Origin: Fistularia commersonii
Lineage: Eukaryota > Chordata > Actinopteri > Syngnathiformes > Fistulariidae
Reading direction: 5' to 3'
DNA length: 64,000 bases
Assembly: GCA_037954325.1 (NCBI GenBank)
Contig: JBBMNZ010000082.1
Coordinates: 186,001 to 250,000 of the forward strand
In this document: positions 24,801 to 37,128 of the stretch, one piece after another
How positions within the stretch are numbered: the first letter of the stretch is position 1
Layout of the letters: each line of letters opens with the position of its first letter
Made by a program: the position numbers and the translations under genes
The notes under the pieces: generated by a model
Databases searched by the model: none
What the model was told of the DNA's origin: nothing
The model's input: the letters and a program-made list of their open reading frames with translations, nothing else

Positions 24801-25397
24801 ACAAGTTCAAAAGATATAGCCATTCGTTCAAAACGTACTTATCTCACTGAGTTGAAGCGTTTTTGTTTAGGAGTGGAAATAACTTTTGAATTTCATCACG
24901 CTGGTTTCTGCTGTTGAAATTTGTTGTTTAGGACGTGATTCTGCACAATGTATGTAAAATTCAGTGTAATCCCTTCACAAGTTCAAAAGATATAGCCATT
25001 CGTTCAAAAAGTGCTTATCTCACCGAGTTGAAGCGTTTTTGATTAGGAGTGGAAATAATCAATGAATTTCATTAAGCTGGTTTCTGCTCTTGAAATATGT
25101 TTTTTAGGATATGATTCTGCACAATATATGTCAAATTTAGTGTAATCACATCACAGGTTCAAAAGATATAGCCATTCGTTCAAAAACTGCTTATCTTATC
25201 GGGTTGAAGCGTTTTTGATTAGGAGTGGAAATAACTGATGGATTTCGTCAAGCTGGTTTCTGCTGTTGAAATATGTTGTTTAGGACATGATTCTGCAAAA
25301 CATATGTCAAATTCAGTGTAATCCAGCGACAAGTTCAAAAGATATAGCCATTCGATCAAAAAGTGCTTATCTCACCGAGTTGAAGCGTTTTTGATTC
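21881..25397 (+). repeat. Higher-order repeat B, copy 1 (20 monomers, 3517 bp)
   Basis: First of three consecutive copies with a fixed 3517-bp offset. Unit markers are a ten-A run at 22875-22884, GATTAGTATTGAAAG near 24164, and ATGACATAATTCTGC near 24753. The only clear differences from copy 2 are at the left edge, where CACCGATTGAAGCG and AACTTTGGAATTTC replace CACCGAGTTGAAGCG and AACTTTTGAATTTC. This suggests the edge is a recombination junction. Confidence 0.9.
22875..22884 (+). other. Ten-A homopolymer specific to unit B
   Basis: In one monomer of each B unit the usual CAAAAGATATAGCC is replaced by TTTAAAAAAAAAAGCC, giving a run of ten A. It recurs at 26392-26401 and 29909-29918 with unchanged length. 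I did not see it in the C units or family A, so it is a diagnostic marker of B. Confidence 0.88.
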
Positions 25398-28300
25398 GGA
25401 GTGGAAATAACTTTTGAATTTCATCAAGCTGGTTTCTGCTGTTGAAATATGTTGTTTAGGACATGATTCTGCACAATATATGTCAAATTCAGTGAAATCC
25501 CATCACAGGTTCAAAGGATATAGCCATTCGTCCAAAAAGTGCTTAACTCACCGAGTTGAGACGTTTCTGATTAGGAGTGGAAATAACTAATGAATTTCAT
25601 CAAGCTGGTTTCTGCTGTTGAAATATGTTGTTTAGGACATGATTCTGCACAATATATGTCAAATTCTTGTAAGCCCATTACAGGTTCAAAGGATATAGCC
25701 AATCGTTCAAAACGTGCTTATGAGACCGAGTTGAAGCGTTTTTGATTAGGAGTGCAAATAACGAATGAATTTCATCAAGCTGGTTCCTGCTGTTGAAAAA
25801 TGTTGTTTAGGACAAGATTCTGCAGAAAATATGTCAAATTCAGTATAATCCAGCGACAAGTTCAAAAGATATTGCCATTCGATCAAAAAGTGCTTATCTC
25901 ACCGAGGTGAAGCGTTTTTTATTCGGAGTAGAAATAACTAATGAATTTCATCAATCTGGTTTCTGCTGTTGAAATATGTTGTTTATGACATGATTCTGCA
26001 CAAAATATGTCAAATTCAGTGTAATCCCTTCACAAGTTCAAAAGATATAGCCATTCGTTCAAAAAGTGCTTATCTCACCAAGTTGAAGCGTTTTTGATAA
26101 GGAGTGGAAATAACTTTTGAATTTCATCAAGCTGGTTTCTGCTGTTGAAATATGTTGTTTAGAACATGTTTCTGCACAATATATGTCAAATTCAGTGTAA
26201 TCCCTTCATAGGTTCAAAAGATATCGCCAGTCGTTCCAAAAGAACTTATCTCACCGAGTTGAGGCGTTTTTGATTCGGAGTGGAAATAACCAATGAATTT
26301 CATCAAGCTTCTTTCTGTTGTTGAAATATGTGCTTAAGGATATGATTTTGCACAATATATGTCAAATTTAGTGTATTCACATCACAGGTTTAAAAAAAAA
26401 AGCCATTCGTTCAAAAAGTGCTTATCTTATCGGGTTGAAGCGTTTTTGATTAGGAGTGGAAATAACTGATGGATTTCGTCAAGCTGGTTTCTGCTATTGA
26501 AATATGTTTTTTAGGACATGATTCTGCAAAACACATGTCAAATTCAGTGTAATCCAGCGATAAGATCAAAAGATATAGCCATTCGTGAAAAAGGTGCTTA
26601 TCTCACCGAGTTGAGACGTTTCTGATTAGGAGTGGAAATAACTAATGAATTTCATCAAGCTGGTTCCCGCTGTTAAAATATGTTTTTTAGGAAAAGATTC
26701 TGCACAAAATATGTCAAATTCAGTATAATCCAGCGACAAGTTCAAAACATATAGCCATTCGATCAAAAAGTGCTTTTCTCACCGAGTTGAAGCGTTTTTG
26801 ATTCGAATTGGAAATAACTAATGAATTTCATCAAGCTGGTTTCTGCTGTTGAAATATGTTGTTTAGGACAAGATTCTGCACAATATATGTCAAATTCAGT
26901 GAAATCCCATCACAAGTTCAAAAGATATAGCCATTCGTTCAAAAAGTACTTATCTCTTCGAGTTGAAGCGTTTTTGATTAGGAGTGGAAATAACTTTTGA
27001 ATTTCATCACGCTGGTTTTTGCTGTTGAAATTTGTGGTTTAGGACATGATTCTGTACAATATATGTCAAATTCTTGTGAGCCCATTATGGGTTCAAAGGA
27101 CATAGCCATTCGTTTAAAACGTTTCTATGAGACCGAGTTGAAGCGTTTTTGATTAGGAGTGCAAATATCAAATGAATTCCATCAAGCTGGTTCCTACTGT
27201 TGAAAAATGTTGTTTAGGAAAAAATTCTGCACAATATATGTCAAATTCAGTGTGATCCAGCGACAAAATCAAAAGATATACCCATTCGTGCAAAAAGTGC
27301 TCATCTCACCGAGTTGAAGCAATTTTGATTAGGTGTGGAAATAACTAATGAATTTCATCAAGCTGGTTTCTGCTGTTGAAATATGTTGTTTAGGATATGA
27401 TTCTGCACAATATATGTCAAAGTCAGTGTGATCCCAATTACAGGTTCAAAGGATATAGCCATTCGTTCAAAAGGACTTATCTCACCGAGTTGAAGCGTTT
27501 TTGATTAGGACTGGAAATAACTAATGAATTTCATCAAGCTGGTTCATGCTGTTGAAATATGTTGTTTAGGACAAGATTCTGCACAATATATGTCAAATTC
27601 AGTGAAATCCCATCCCAGGTTCAAAAAATATAGCCATTCGTTCAAAAATTGCTTATCTCACCAAGTTGAAGAGTTTTTGATTAGTATTGAAAGTAACTAA
27701 TGAATTTCATCAAGCTGGTTTCTGCTATTGAAATTTGTTGTTTAGGACATGATTCTGGATAATATATGTCAAATTCAGTGTAATCCCTTCACAAGTTCAA
27801 AAGATATAGCCATTCGTTCAAAAAGTTCTTATCTCACCGATTGAAGCGTTTTTGATTAGGAGTGGAAATAACTTTTGAATTTCATCAAGCTGGTTTCTTC
27901 TGTTGAAATATGTTGTTTAGGACATGATTCTGCAGAAAATATTTCAAATTCAGTGTAATCCAGCAACAAGATCAAAAGATATATCCACTCTTGCAAATAA
28001 TGCTTATCTCACCGAGTTGAAGCGTTTTTGTTTTGGAGAGGAAATAGCTAAAGAATTTCATCAAGCTGGTTTCTGCTGTTGAAATATGTTTTTTGGGATA
28101 TGATTCTGCACAATATATGTCAAATTCAATGTGATCCCATTAAAGGTTCAAAGGATATAGCCATTCTTTCAAAAAGGACTTATCTCACCGAGTTGAAGCG
28201 TTTTTGATTAGGAGTGGAAATAACGAATGGATTTCATCAAGCTGGTTTCTGCTGTTGAAATATGTTGTATATGACATAATTCTGCACAATATATTTCAAA

Positions 28301-28914
28301 TTAAGTGTAATCCCTTCACAAGTTCAAAAGATATAGCCATTCGTTCAAAACGTACTTATCTCACTGAGTTGAAGCGTTTTTGTTTAGGAGTGGAAATAAC
28401 TTTTGAATTTCATCACGCTGGTTTCTGCTGTTGAAATTTGTTGTTTAGGACGTGATTCTGCACAATGTATGTAAAATTCAGTGTAATCCCTTCACAAGTT
28501 CAAAAGATATAGCCATTCGTTCAAAAAGTGCTTATCTCACCGAGTTGAAGCGTTTTTGATTAGGAGTGGAAATAATCAATGAATTTCATTAAGCTGGTTT
28601 CTGCTCTTGAAATATGTTTTTTAGGATATGATTCTGCACAATATATGTCAAATTTAGTGTAATCACATCACAGGTTCAAAAGATATAGCCATTCGTTCAA
28701 AAACTGCTTATCTTATCGGGTTGAAGCGTTTTTGATTAGGAGTGGAAATAACTGATGGATTTCGTCAAGCTGGTTTCTGCTGTTGAAATATGTTGTTTAG
28801 GACATGATTCTGCAAAACATATGTCAAATTCAGTGTAATCCAGCGACAAGTTCAAAAGATATAGCCATTCGATCAAAAAGTGCTTATCTCACCGAGTTGA
28901 AGCGTTTTTGATTC
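25398..28914 (+). repeat. Higher-order repeat B, copy 2 (3517 bp)
   Basis: Same order of monomer subtypes as copy 1. The ten-A run is at 26392-26401, exactly 3517 bp on. I found no internal difference from copies 1 and 3 in the stretches I compared. That is far closer than neighbouring monomers are to each other, and it indicates recent amplification or strong homogenisation of the 20-monomer unit. Confidence 0.92.
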
Positions 28915-31900
28915 GGAGTGGAAATAACTTTTGAATTTCATCAAGCTGGTTTCTGCTGTTGAAATATGTTGTTTAGGACATGATTCTGCACAATATATGT
29001 CAAATTCAGTGAAATCCCATCACAGGTTCAAAGGATATAGCCATTCGTCCAAAAAGTGCTTAACTCACCGAGTTGAGACGTTTCTGATTAGGAGTGGAAA
29101 TAACTAATGAATTTCATCAAGCTGGTTTCTGCTGTTGAAATATGTTGTTTAGGACATGATTCTGCACAATATATGTCAAATTCTTGTAAGCCCATTACAG
29201 GTTCAAAGGATATAGCCAATCGTTCAAAACGTGCTTATGAGACCGAGTTGAAGCGTTTTTGATTAGGAGTGCAAATAACGAATGAATTTCATCAAGCTGG
29301 TTCCTGCTGTTGAAAAATGTTGTTTAGGACAAGATTCTGCAGAAAATATGTCAAATTCAGTATAATCCAGCGACAAGTTCAAAAGATATTGCCATTCGAT
29401 CAAAAAGTGCTTATCTCACCGAGGTGAAGCGTTTTTTATTCGGAGTAGAAATAACTAATGAATTTCATCAATCTGGTTTCTGCTGTTGAAATATGTTGTT
29501 TATGACATGATTCTGCACAAAATATGTCAAATTCAGTGTAATCCCTTCACAAGTTCAAAAGATATAGCCATTCGTTCAAAAAGTGCTTATCTCACCAAGT
29601 TGAAGCGTTTTTGATAAGGAGTGGAAATAACTTTTGAATTTCATCAAGCTGGTTTCTGCTGTTGAAATATGTTGTTTAGAACATGTTTCTGCACAATATA
29701 TGTCAAATTCAGTGTAATCCCTTCATAGGTTCAAAAGATATCGCCAGTCGTTCCAAAAGAACTTATCTCACCGAGTTGAGGCGTTTTTGATTCGGAGTGG
29801 AAATAACCAATGAATTTCATCAAGCTTCTTTCTGTTGTTGAAATATGTGCTTAAGGATATGATTTTGCACAATATATGTCAAATTTAGTGTATTCACATC
29901 ACAGGTTTAAAAAAAAAAGCCATTCGTTCAAAAAGTGCTTATCTTATCGGGTTGAAGCGTTTTTGATTAGGAGTGGAAATAACTGATGGATTTCGTCAAG
30001 CTGGTTTCTGCTATTGAAATATGTTTTTTAGGACATGATTCTGCAAAACACATGTCAAATTCAGTGTAATCCAGCGATAAGATCAAAAGATATAGCCATT
30101 CGTGAAAAAGGTGCTTATCTCACCGAGTTGAGACGTTTCTGATTAGGAGTGGAAATAACTAATGAATTTCATCAAGCTGGTTCCCGCTGTTAAAATATGT
30201 TTTTTAGGAAAAGATTCTGCACAAAATATGTCAAATTCAGTATAATCCAGCGACAAGTTCAAAACATATAGCCATTCGATCAAAAAGTGCTTTTCTCACC
30301 GAGTTGAAGCGTTTTTGATTCGAATTGGAAATAACTAATGAATTTCATCAAGCTGGTTTCTGCTGTTGAAATATGTTGTTTAGGACAAGATTCTGCACAA
30401 TATATGTCAAATTCAGTGAAATCCCATCACAAGTTCAAAAGATATAGCCATTCGTTCAAAAAGTACTTATCTCTTCGAGTTGAAGCGTTTTTGATTAGGA
30501 GTGGAAATAACTTTTGAATTTCATCACGCTGGTTTTTGCTGTTGAAATTTGTGGTTTAGGACATGATTCTGTACAATATATGTCAAATTCTTGTGAGCCC
30601 ATTATGGGTTCAAAGGACATAGCCATTCGTTTAAAACGTTTCTATGAGACCGAGTTGAAGCGTTTTTGATTAGGAGTGCAAATATCAAATGAATTCCATC
30701 AAGCTGGTTCCTACTGTTGAAAAATGTTGTTTAGGAAAAAATTCTGCACAATATATGTCAAATTCAGTGTGATCCAGCGACAAAATCAAAAGATATACCC
30801 ATTCGTGCAAAAAGTGCTCATCTCACCGAGTTGAAGCAATTTTGATTAGGTGTGGAAATAACTAATGAATTTCATCAAGCTGGTTTCTGCTGTTGAAATA
30901 TGTTGTTTAGGATATGATTCTGCACAATATATGTCAAAGTCAGTGTGATCCCAATTACAGGTTCAAAGGATATAGCCATTCGTTCAAAAGGACTTATCTC
31001 ACCGAGTTGAAGCGTTTTTGATTAGGACTGGAAATAACTAATGAATTTCATCAAGCTGGTTCATGCTGTTGAAATATGTTGTTTAGGACAAGATTCTGCA
31101 CAATATATGTCAAATTCAGTGAAATCCCATCCCAGGTTCAAAAAATATAGCCATTCGTTCAAAAATTGCTTATCTCACCAAGTTGAAGAGTTTTTGATTA
31201 GTATTGAAAGTAACTAATGAATTTCATCAAGCTGGTTTCTGCTATTGAAATTTGTTGTTTAGGACATGATTCTGGATAATATATGTCAAATTCAGTGTAA
31301 TCCCTTCACAAGTTCAAAAGATATAGCCATTCGTTCAAAAAGTTCTTATCTCACCGATTGAAGCGTTTTTGATTAGGAGTGGAAATAACTTTTGAATTTC
31401 ATCAAGCTGGTTTCTTCTGTTGAAATATGTTGTTTAGGACATGATTCTGCAGAAAATATTTCAAATTCAGTGTAATCCAGCAACAAGATCAAAAGATATA
31501 TCCACTCTTGCAAATAATGCTTATCTCACCGAGTTGAAGCGTTTTTGTTTTGGAGAGGAAATAGCTAAAGAATTTCATCAAGCTGGTTTCTGCTGTTGAA
31601 ATATGTTTTTTGGGATATGATTCTGCACAATATATGTCAAATTCAATGTGATCCCATTAAAGGTTCAAAGGATATAGCCATTCTTTCAAAAAGGACTTAT
31701 CTCACCGAGTTGAAGCGTTTTTGATTAGGAGTGGAAATAACGAATGGATTTCATCAAGCTGGTTTCTGCTGTTGAAATATGTTGTATATGACATAATTCT
31801 GCACAATATATTTCAAATTAAGTGTAATCCCTTCACAAGTTCAAAAGATATAGCCATTCGTTCAAAACGTACTTATCTCACTGAGTTGAAGCGTTTTTGT

Positions 31901-32446
31901 TTAGGAGTGGAAATAACTTTTGAATTTCATCACGCTGGTTTCTGCTGTTGAAATTTGTTGTTTAGGACGTGATTCTGCACAATGTATGTAAAATTCAGTG
32001 TAATCCCTTCACAAGTTCAAAAGATATAGCCATTCGTTCAAAAAGTGCTTATCTCACCGAGTTGAAGCGTTTTTGATTAGGAGTGGAAATAATCAATGAA
32101 TTTCATTAAGCTGGTTTCTGCTCTTGAAATATGTTTTTTAGGATATGATTCTGCACAATATATGTCAAATTTAGTGTAATCACATCACAGGTTCAAAAGA
32201 TATAGCCATTCGTTCAAAAACTGCTTATCTTATCGGGTTGAAGCGTTTTTGATTAGGAGTGGAAATAACTGATGGATTTCGTCAAGCTGGTTTCTGCTGT
32301 TGAAATATGTTGTTTAGGACATGATTCTGCAAAACATATGTCAAATTCAGTGTAATCCAGCGACAAGTTCAAAAGATATAGCCATTCGATCAAAAAGTGC
32401 TTATCTCACCGAGTTGAAGCGTTTTTGATTCGGAGTGGAAATAACT
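28915..32446 (+). repeat. Higher-order repeat B, copy 3 (about 3530 bp to divergence)
   Basis: Third copy; ten-A run at 29909-29918. It leaves the unit at 32447, where AATAACTAATGAATTTC replaces AATAACTTTTGAATTTC. The array then enters a shortened stretch shared with the C units. Confidence 0.9.
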
Positions 32447-33609
32447 AATGAATTTCATCAATCTGGTTTATGCTGTTGAAATATGTTGTTTAGGACAAGA
32501 TTCTGCACAATATATGTCAAATTCAGTGAAATCCCATCCCAGGTTCAAAAAATATAGCCATTTGTGCAAAAAGTGCTTATCTCACCAAGTTGAAGAGTTT
32601 TTGATTAGTATTGGAAGTAACTAATGAATTTCATCAAGCTGGTTTCTGCTATTGAAATTTGTTGTTTAGGACATGATTCTGGACAATATATGTCAAATTC
32701 AGTGTAATCCCTTCACAATTTCAAAAGATACAGCCATTCGTTCAAAAAGTACTTATCTCACCGATTGAAGCGTTTTTGATTAGGAGTTGAAATAACTTTT
32801 GAATTTCATCAAGCTGGTTTCTTCTGTTGAAATATGTTGTTTAGGACATGATTCTGCAGAAAATATTTCAAATTCAGTGTAATCCAGCAACAAGATCAAA
32901 AGATATATCCACTCTTGCAAATAATGCTTATCTCACCGAGTTGAAGCGTTTTTGTTTTGGAGAGGAAATAGCTAAAGAATTTCATCAAGCTGGTTTCTGC
33001 TGTTGAAATATGTTTTTTGGGATATGATTCTGCACAATATATGTCAAATTCAATGTGATCCCATTAAAGGTTCAAAGGATATAGCCATTCTTTCAAAAAG
33101 GACTTATCTCACCGAGTTGAAGCGTTTTTGATTAGGAGTGGAAATAACGAATGGATTTCATCAAGCTGGTTTCTGCTGTTGAAATATGTTGTATATGACA
33201 TAATTCTGCACAATATATTTCAAATTAAGTGTAATCCCTTCACAAGTTCAAAAGATATAGCCATTCGTTCAAAACGTACTTATCTCACTGAGTTGAAGCG
33301 TTTTTGTTTAGGAGTGGAAATAACTTTTGAATTTCATCACGCTGGTTTCTGCTGTTGAAATTTGTTGTTTAGGACGTGATTCTGCACAATGTATGTAAAA
33401 TTCAGTGTAATCCCTTCACAAGTTCAAAAGATATAGCCATTCGTTCAAAAAGTGCTTATCTCACCGAGTTGAAGCGTTTTTGATTAGGAGTGGAAATAAT
33501 CAATGAATTTCATTAAGCTGGTTTCTGCTCTTGAAATATGTTTTTTAGGATATGATTCTGCACAATATATGTCAAATTTAGTGTAATCACATCACAGGTT
33601 CAAAAGATA
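32447..33609 (+). repeat. Partial unit with an 8-monomer (1407 bp) tandem duplication
   Basis: The stretch 32820-33609 repeats 31413-32202 at an offset of 1407 bp, eight monomers. The first two monomers (GGTTTATGCTG and CATTTGTGCAAAAAG types) match 36850-37000 in unit C. The block is a mosaic joining the B and C arrays. The point at 33610 (GATACAGCC in place of GATATAGCC) is the entry to the C unit. Confidence 0.82.
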
Positions 33610-36600
33610 CAGCCATTCGTTCAAAAAGTACTTATCTCACCGATTGAAGCGTTTTTGATTAGGAGTTGAAATAACTTTTGAATTTCATCAAGCTGGTTTC
33701 TTCTGTTGAAATATGTTGTTTAGGACATGATTCTGCAAAAAATATTTCAAATTCAGTGTAATCCAGCGACAAGATCAAAAGATATAGCCACTCTTGCAAA
33801 TAATGCTTATCTCACCGAGTTGAAGCGTTTTTGTTTAGGAGAGGATATAACTGAAGAATTTCATCAAGCTGGTTTCTGCTGTTGAAATATGTTTTTTGGG
33901 ATATGATTCTGCACAATATATGTCAAATTCAGTGTGATCCCATTAAAGGTTCAAAGGATATAGCCATTCTTTCAAAAAGGACTTATCTCACCGAGTTGAA
34001 GCGTTTTTGATTAGGAGTGGAAATAACTAATGGATTTCCTCAAGCTGGTTTCTGCTGTTGAAATATGTTGTATATGACATAATTCTGCACAATATATGTC
34101 AAATTAAGTGTAATCCCTTCGCAAGTTCAACATATAAAGCCATTCGTTATAAAAACGAACTTATCTCACCGAGTTGAAGCGTTTTTGATTAGGAGTGGAA
34201 ATAACTTTTGAATTTCATCAAGCTGGTTTCTGCTGTTGAAATATGTTGTTTAGGACATGATTCTGCACAATATATGTCATATTCAGAGATATCCCATCAA
34301 AAGTCCAAAAGATATAGCCATTCGTTCAAAAAGTGCTTAACTCACCGAGTTGAGACGTTTCTGATTAGGAGTGGAAATAACTAATGAATTTCATCAAGCT
34401 GGTTTCTGCTGTTGAAATATGTTGTTTAGGACATGATTCTGCACAATATATGTCAAATTCTTGTGAGCCCATTACAGGTTCAAAGGATATGGCCAATCGT
34501 TCAAAACGTGCTTATGAGACCGAGTTGAAGCGTTTTTGATTAGGACTGCAAATAACTAATGAATTTCATCAAGCTGGTTCCTGCTGTTGAAAAATGTTGT
34601 TTAGGACAAGATTCTGCACAAAATATGTCTAATTCAGTATAATCCAGCGACAAGTTCAAAAGATATTGCCATTCGATCAAAAAGTGCTTATCTCACCGAG
34701 TTGAAGCGTTTTTGATTCGGACTAGAAATAACTAATGAATTTCATCAAGCTGTTTTCTGCTGTTGAAATATGTTGTTTAGGACATGATTCTGCACAAAAT
34801 ATGTCAAATTCAGTGTAATCCCTTCACAAGTTCAAAAGATATAGCCATTCGTTCAAAAAGTGGTTATCTCACCGAGTTGAAGCGTTTTTTATAAGGAGTG
34901 GAAATAACTTTTGAATTTCATCAAGCTGGTTTCTTCTGTTGAAATATGTTGTTTAAAACATGTTTCTGCACAATATATGTCAAATTCAGTGTAATCCCTT
35001 CATAGGTTCAAAAGATATCGCCAGTCGTTCCAAAAGTGCTTATCTTATCAGGTTGAAGCGATTTTGATTAGGAGTGGAAATAACTGATGGATTTCGTCAA
35101 GCTGGTTTCTGCTATTGAAATATGTTTTTTAGGACATGATTCTGCAAAACACATGTCAAATTCAGTGTAATCCAGCGATAAGATCAAAAGATATAGCCAT
35201 TCGTGAAAAAGGTGCTTATCTCACCGAGTTGAAGCAATTTTGATTAGGTGTGGAAATAACTAATGAATTTCATCAAGCTGGTTTCTGCTGTTGAAATATG
35301 TTGTTTAGGATATGATTCTGCACAATATATGTCAAAGTCAGTGTGATCCCAATTACAGGTTCAAAGGATATAGCCATTCGTTCAAAAGGACTTATCTCAC
35401 CGAGTTGAAGCGTTTTTGATTAGGACTGGAAATAACTAATGAATTTCATCAAGCTGGTTTATGCTGTTGAAATATGTTGTTTAGGACAAGATTCTGCACA
35501 ATATATGTCAAATTCAGTGAAATCCCATCCCAGGTTCAAAAAATATAGCCATTCGTTCAAAAATTGCTTATCTCACCAAGTTGAAGAGTTTTTGATTAGT
35601 ATTGAAAGTAACTAATGAATTTCATCAAGCTGGTTTCTGCTATTGAAATTTGTTGTTTAGGACATGATTCTGGATAATATATGTCAAATTCAGTGTAATC
35701 CCTTCACAAGTTCAAAAGATATAGCCATTCGTTCAAAAAGTTCTTATCTCACCGATTGAAGCGTTTTTGATTAGGAGTGGAAATAACTTTTGAATTTCAT
35801 CAAGCTGGTTTCTTCTGTTGAAATATGTTGTTTAGGACATGATTCTGCAGAAAATATTTCAAATTCAGTGTAATCCAGCAACAAGATCAAAAGATATATC
35901 CACTCTTGCAAATAATGCTTATCTCACCGAGTTGAAGCGTTTTTGTTTCGGAGAGGAAATAACTAAAGAATTTCATCAAGCTGGATTCTACTGTTGAAAT
36001 ATGTTTTTTGGGATATGATTCTGCACAATATATGTCAAATTCAATGTGATCCCATTAAAGGTTCAAAGGATATAGCCATTCTTTCAAAAAGGACTTATCT
36101 CACTGAGTTGAAGCGTTTTTGATTAGGAGTGGAAATAACGAATGGATTTCATCAAGCTGGTTTCTGCTGTTGAAATATGTTGTATATGACATAATTCTGC
36201 ACAATATATGTCTAATTAAGTGTAATCCCTTCACAAGTTCAAAAGATATAGCCATTCGTTCAAAACGTACTTATCTCACCGAGTTGAAGCGTTTTTGTTT
36301 AGGAGTGGAAATAACTTTTGAATTTCATCACGCTGGTTTCTGCTGTTGAAATTTGTTGTTTAGGACGTGATTCTGCACAATGTATGTCAAATTCAGTGTA
36401 ATCCCTTCACAAGTTCAAAAGATATAGCCATTCGTTCAAAAAGTGCTTATCTCACCGAGTTGAAGCGTTTTTGATTAGGAGTGGAAATAATCAATGAATT
36501 TCATTAAGCTGGTTTCTGCTCTTGAAATATGTTTTTTAGGATATGATTCTGCACAATATATGTCAAATTTAGTGTAATCACATCACAGGTTCAAAAGATA

Positions 36601-37128
36601 TAGCCATTCGTTCAAAAACTGCTTATCTTATCGGGTTGAAGCGTTTTTGATTAGGAGTGGAAATAACTGATGGATTTCGTCAAGCTGGTTTCTGCTGTTG
36701 AAATATGTTGTTTAGGACATGATTCTGCAAAACATATGTCAAATTCAGTGTAATCCAGCGACAAGTTCAAAAGATATAGCCATTCGATCAAAAAGTGCTT
36801 ATCTCACCGAGTTGAAGCGTTTTTGATTCGGAGTGGAAATAACTAATGAATTTCATCAAGCTGGTTTATGCTGTTGAAATATGTTGTTTAGGACAAGATT
36901 CTGCACAATATATGTCAAATTCAGTGAAATCCCATCCCAGGTTCAAAAAATATAGCCATTTGTGCAAAAAGTGCTTATCTCACCAAGTTGAAGAGTTTTT
37001 GATTAGTATTGGAAGTAACTAATGAATTTCATCAAGCTGGTTTCTGCTATTGAAATTTGTTGTTTAGGACATGATTCTGGACAATATATGTCAAATTCAG
37101 TGTAATCCCTTCACAATTTCAAAAGATA
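33610..37128 (+). repeat. Higher-order repeat C, copy 1 (20 monomers, 3519 bp)
   Basis: The marker GATACAGCC recurs at a 3519-bp offset (33610, 37129, 40648). Specific words are CATATAAAGCC with CGTTATAAAAACG near 34131 and GGACTAGAAATAAC near 34717. Many monomers are shared with unit B but in different company, so B and C are two rearranged versions of one core family. B's ten-A monomer is absent. The beginning differs from copy 2: CTTCTGTTGAAATATG against CTGCTGTTAAAATATA. Confidence 0.88.

Noticed and set aside
24687..24917. 76-codon open reading frame repeated at 28204, 31721, 33128, 36119 and 39638
   Set aside because: It is a stop-free path through satellite monomers and recurs only because the HOR unit recurs. 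It starts in GATTAGGAGTGG and spans more than one monomer. There is no ribosome-site or splice context, no domain and no conservation beyond the DNA. Other A-type monomers break the frame.
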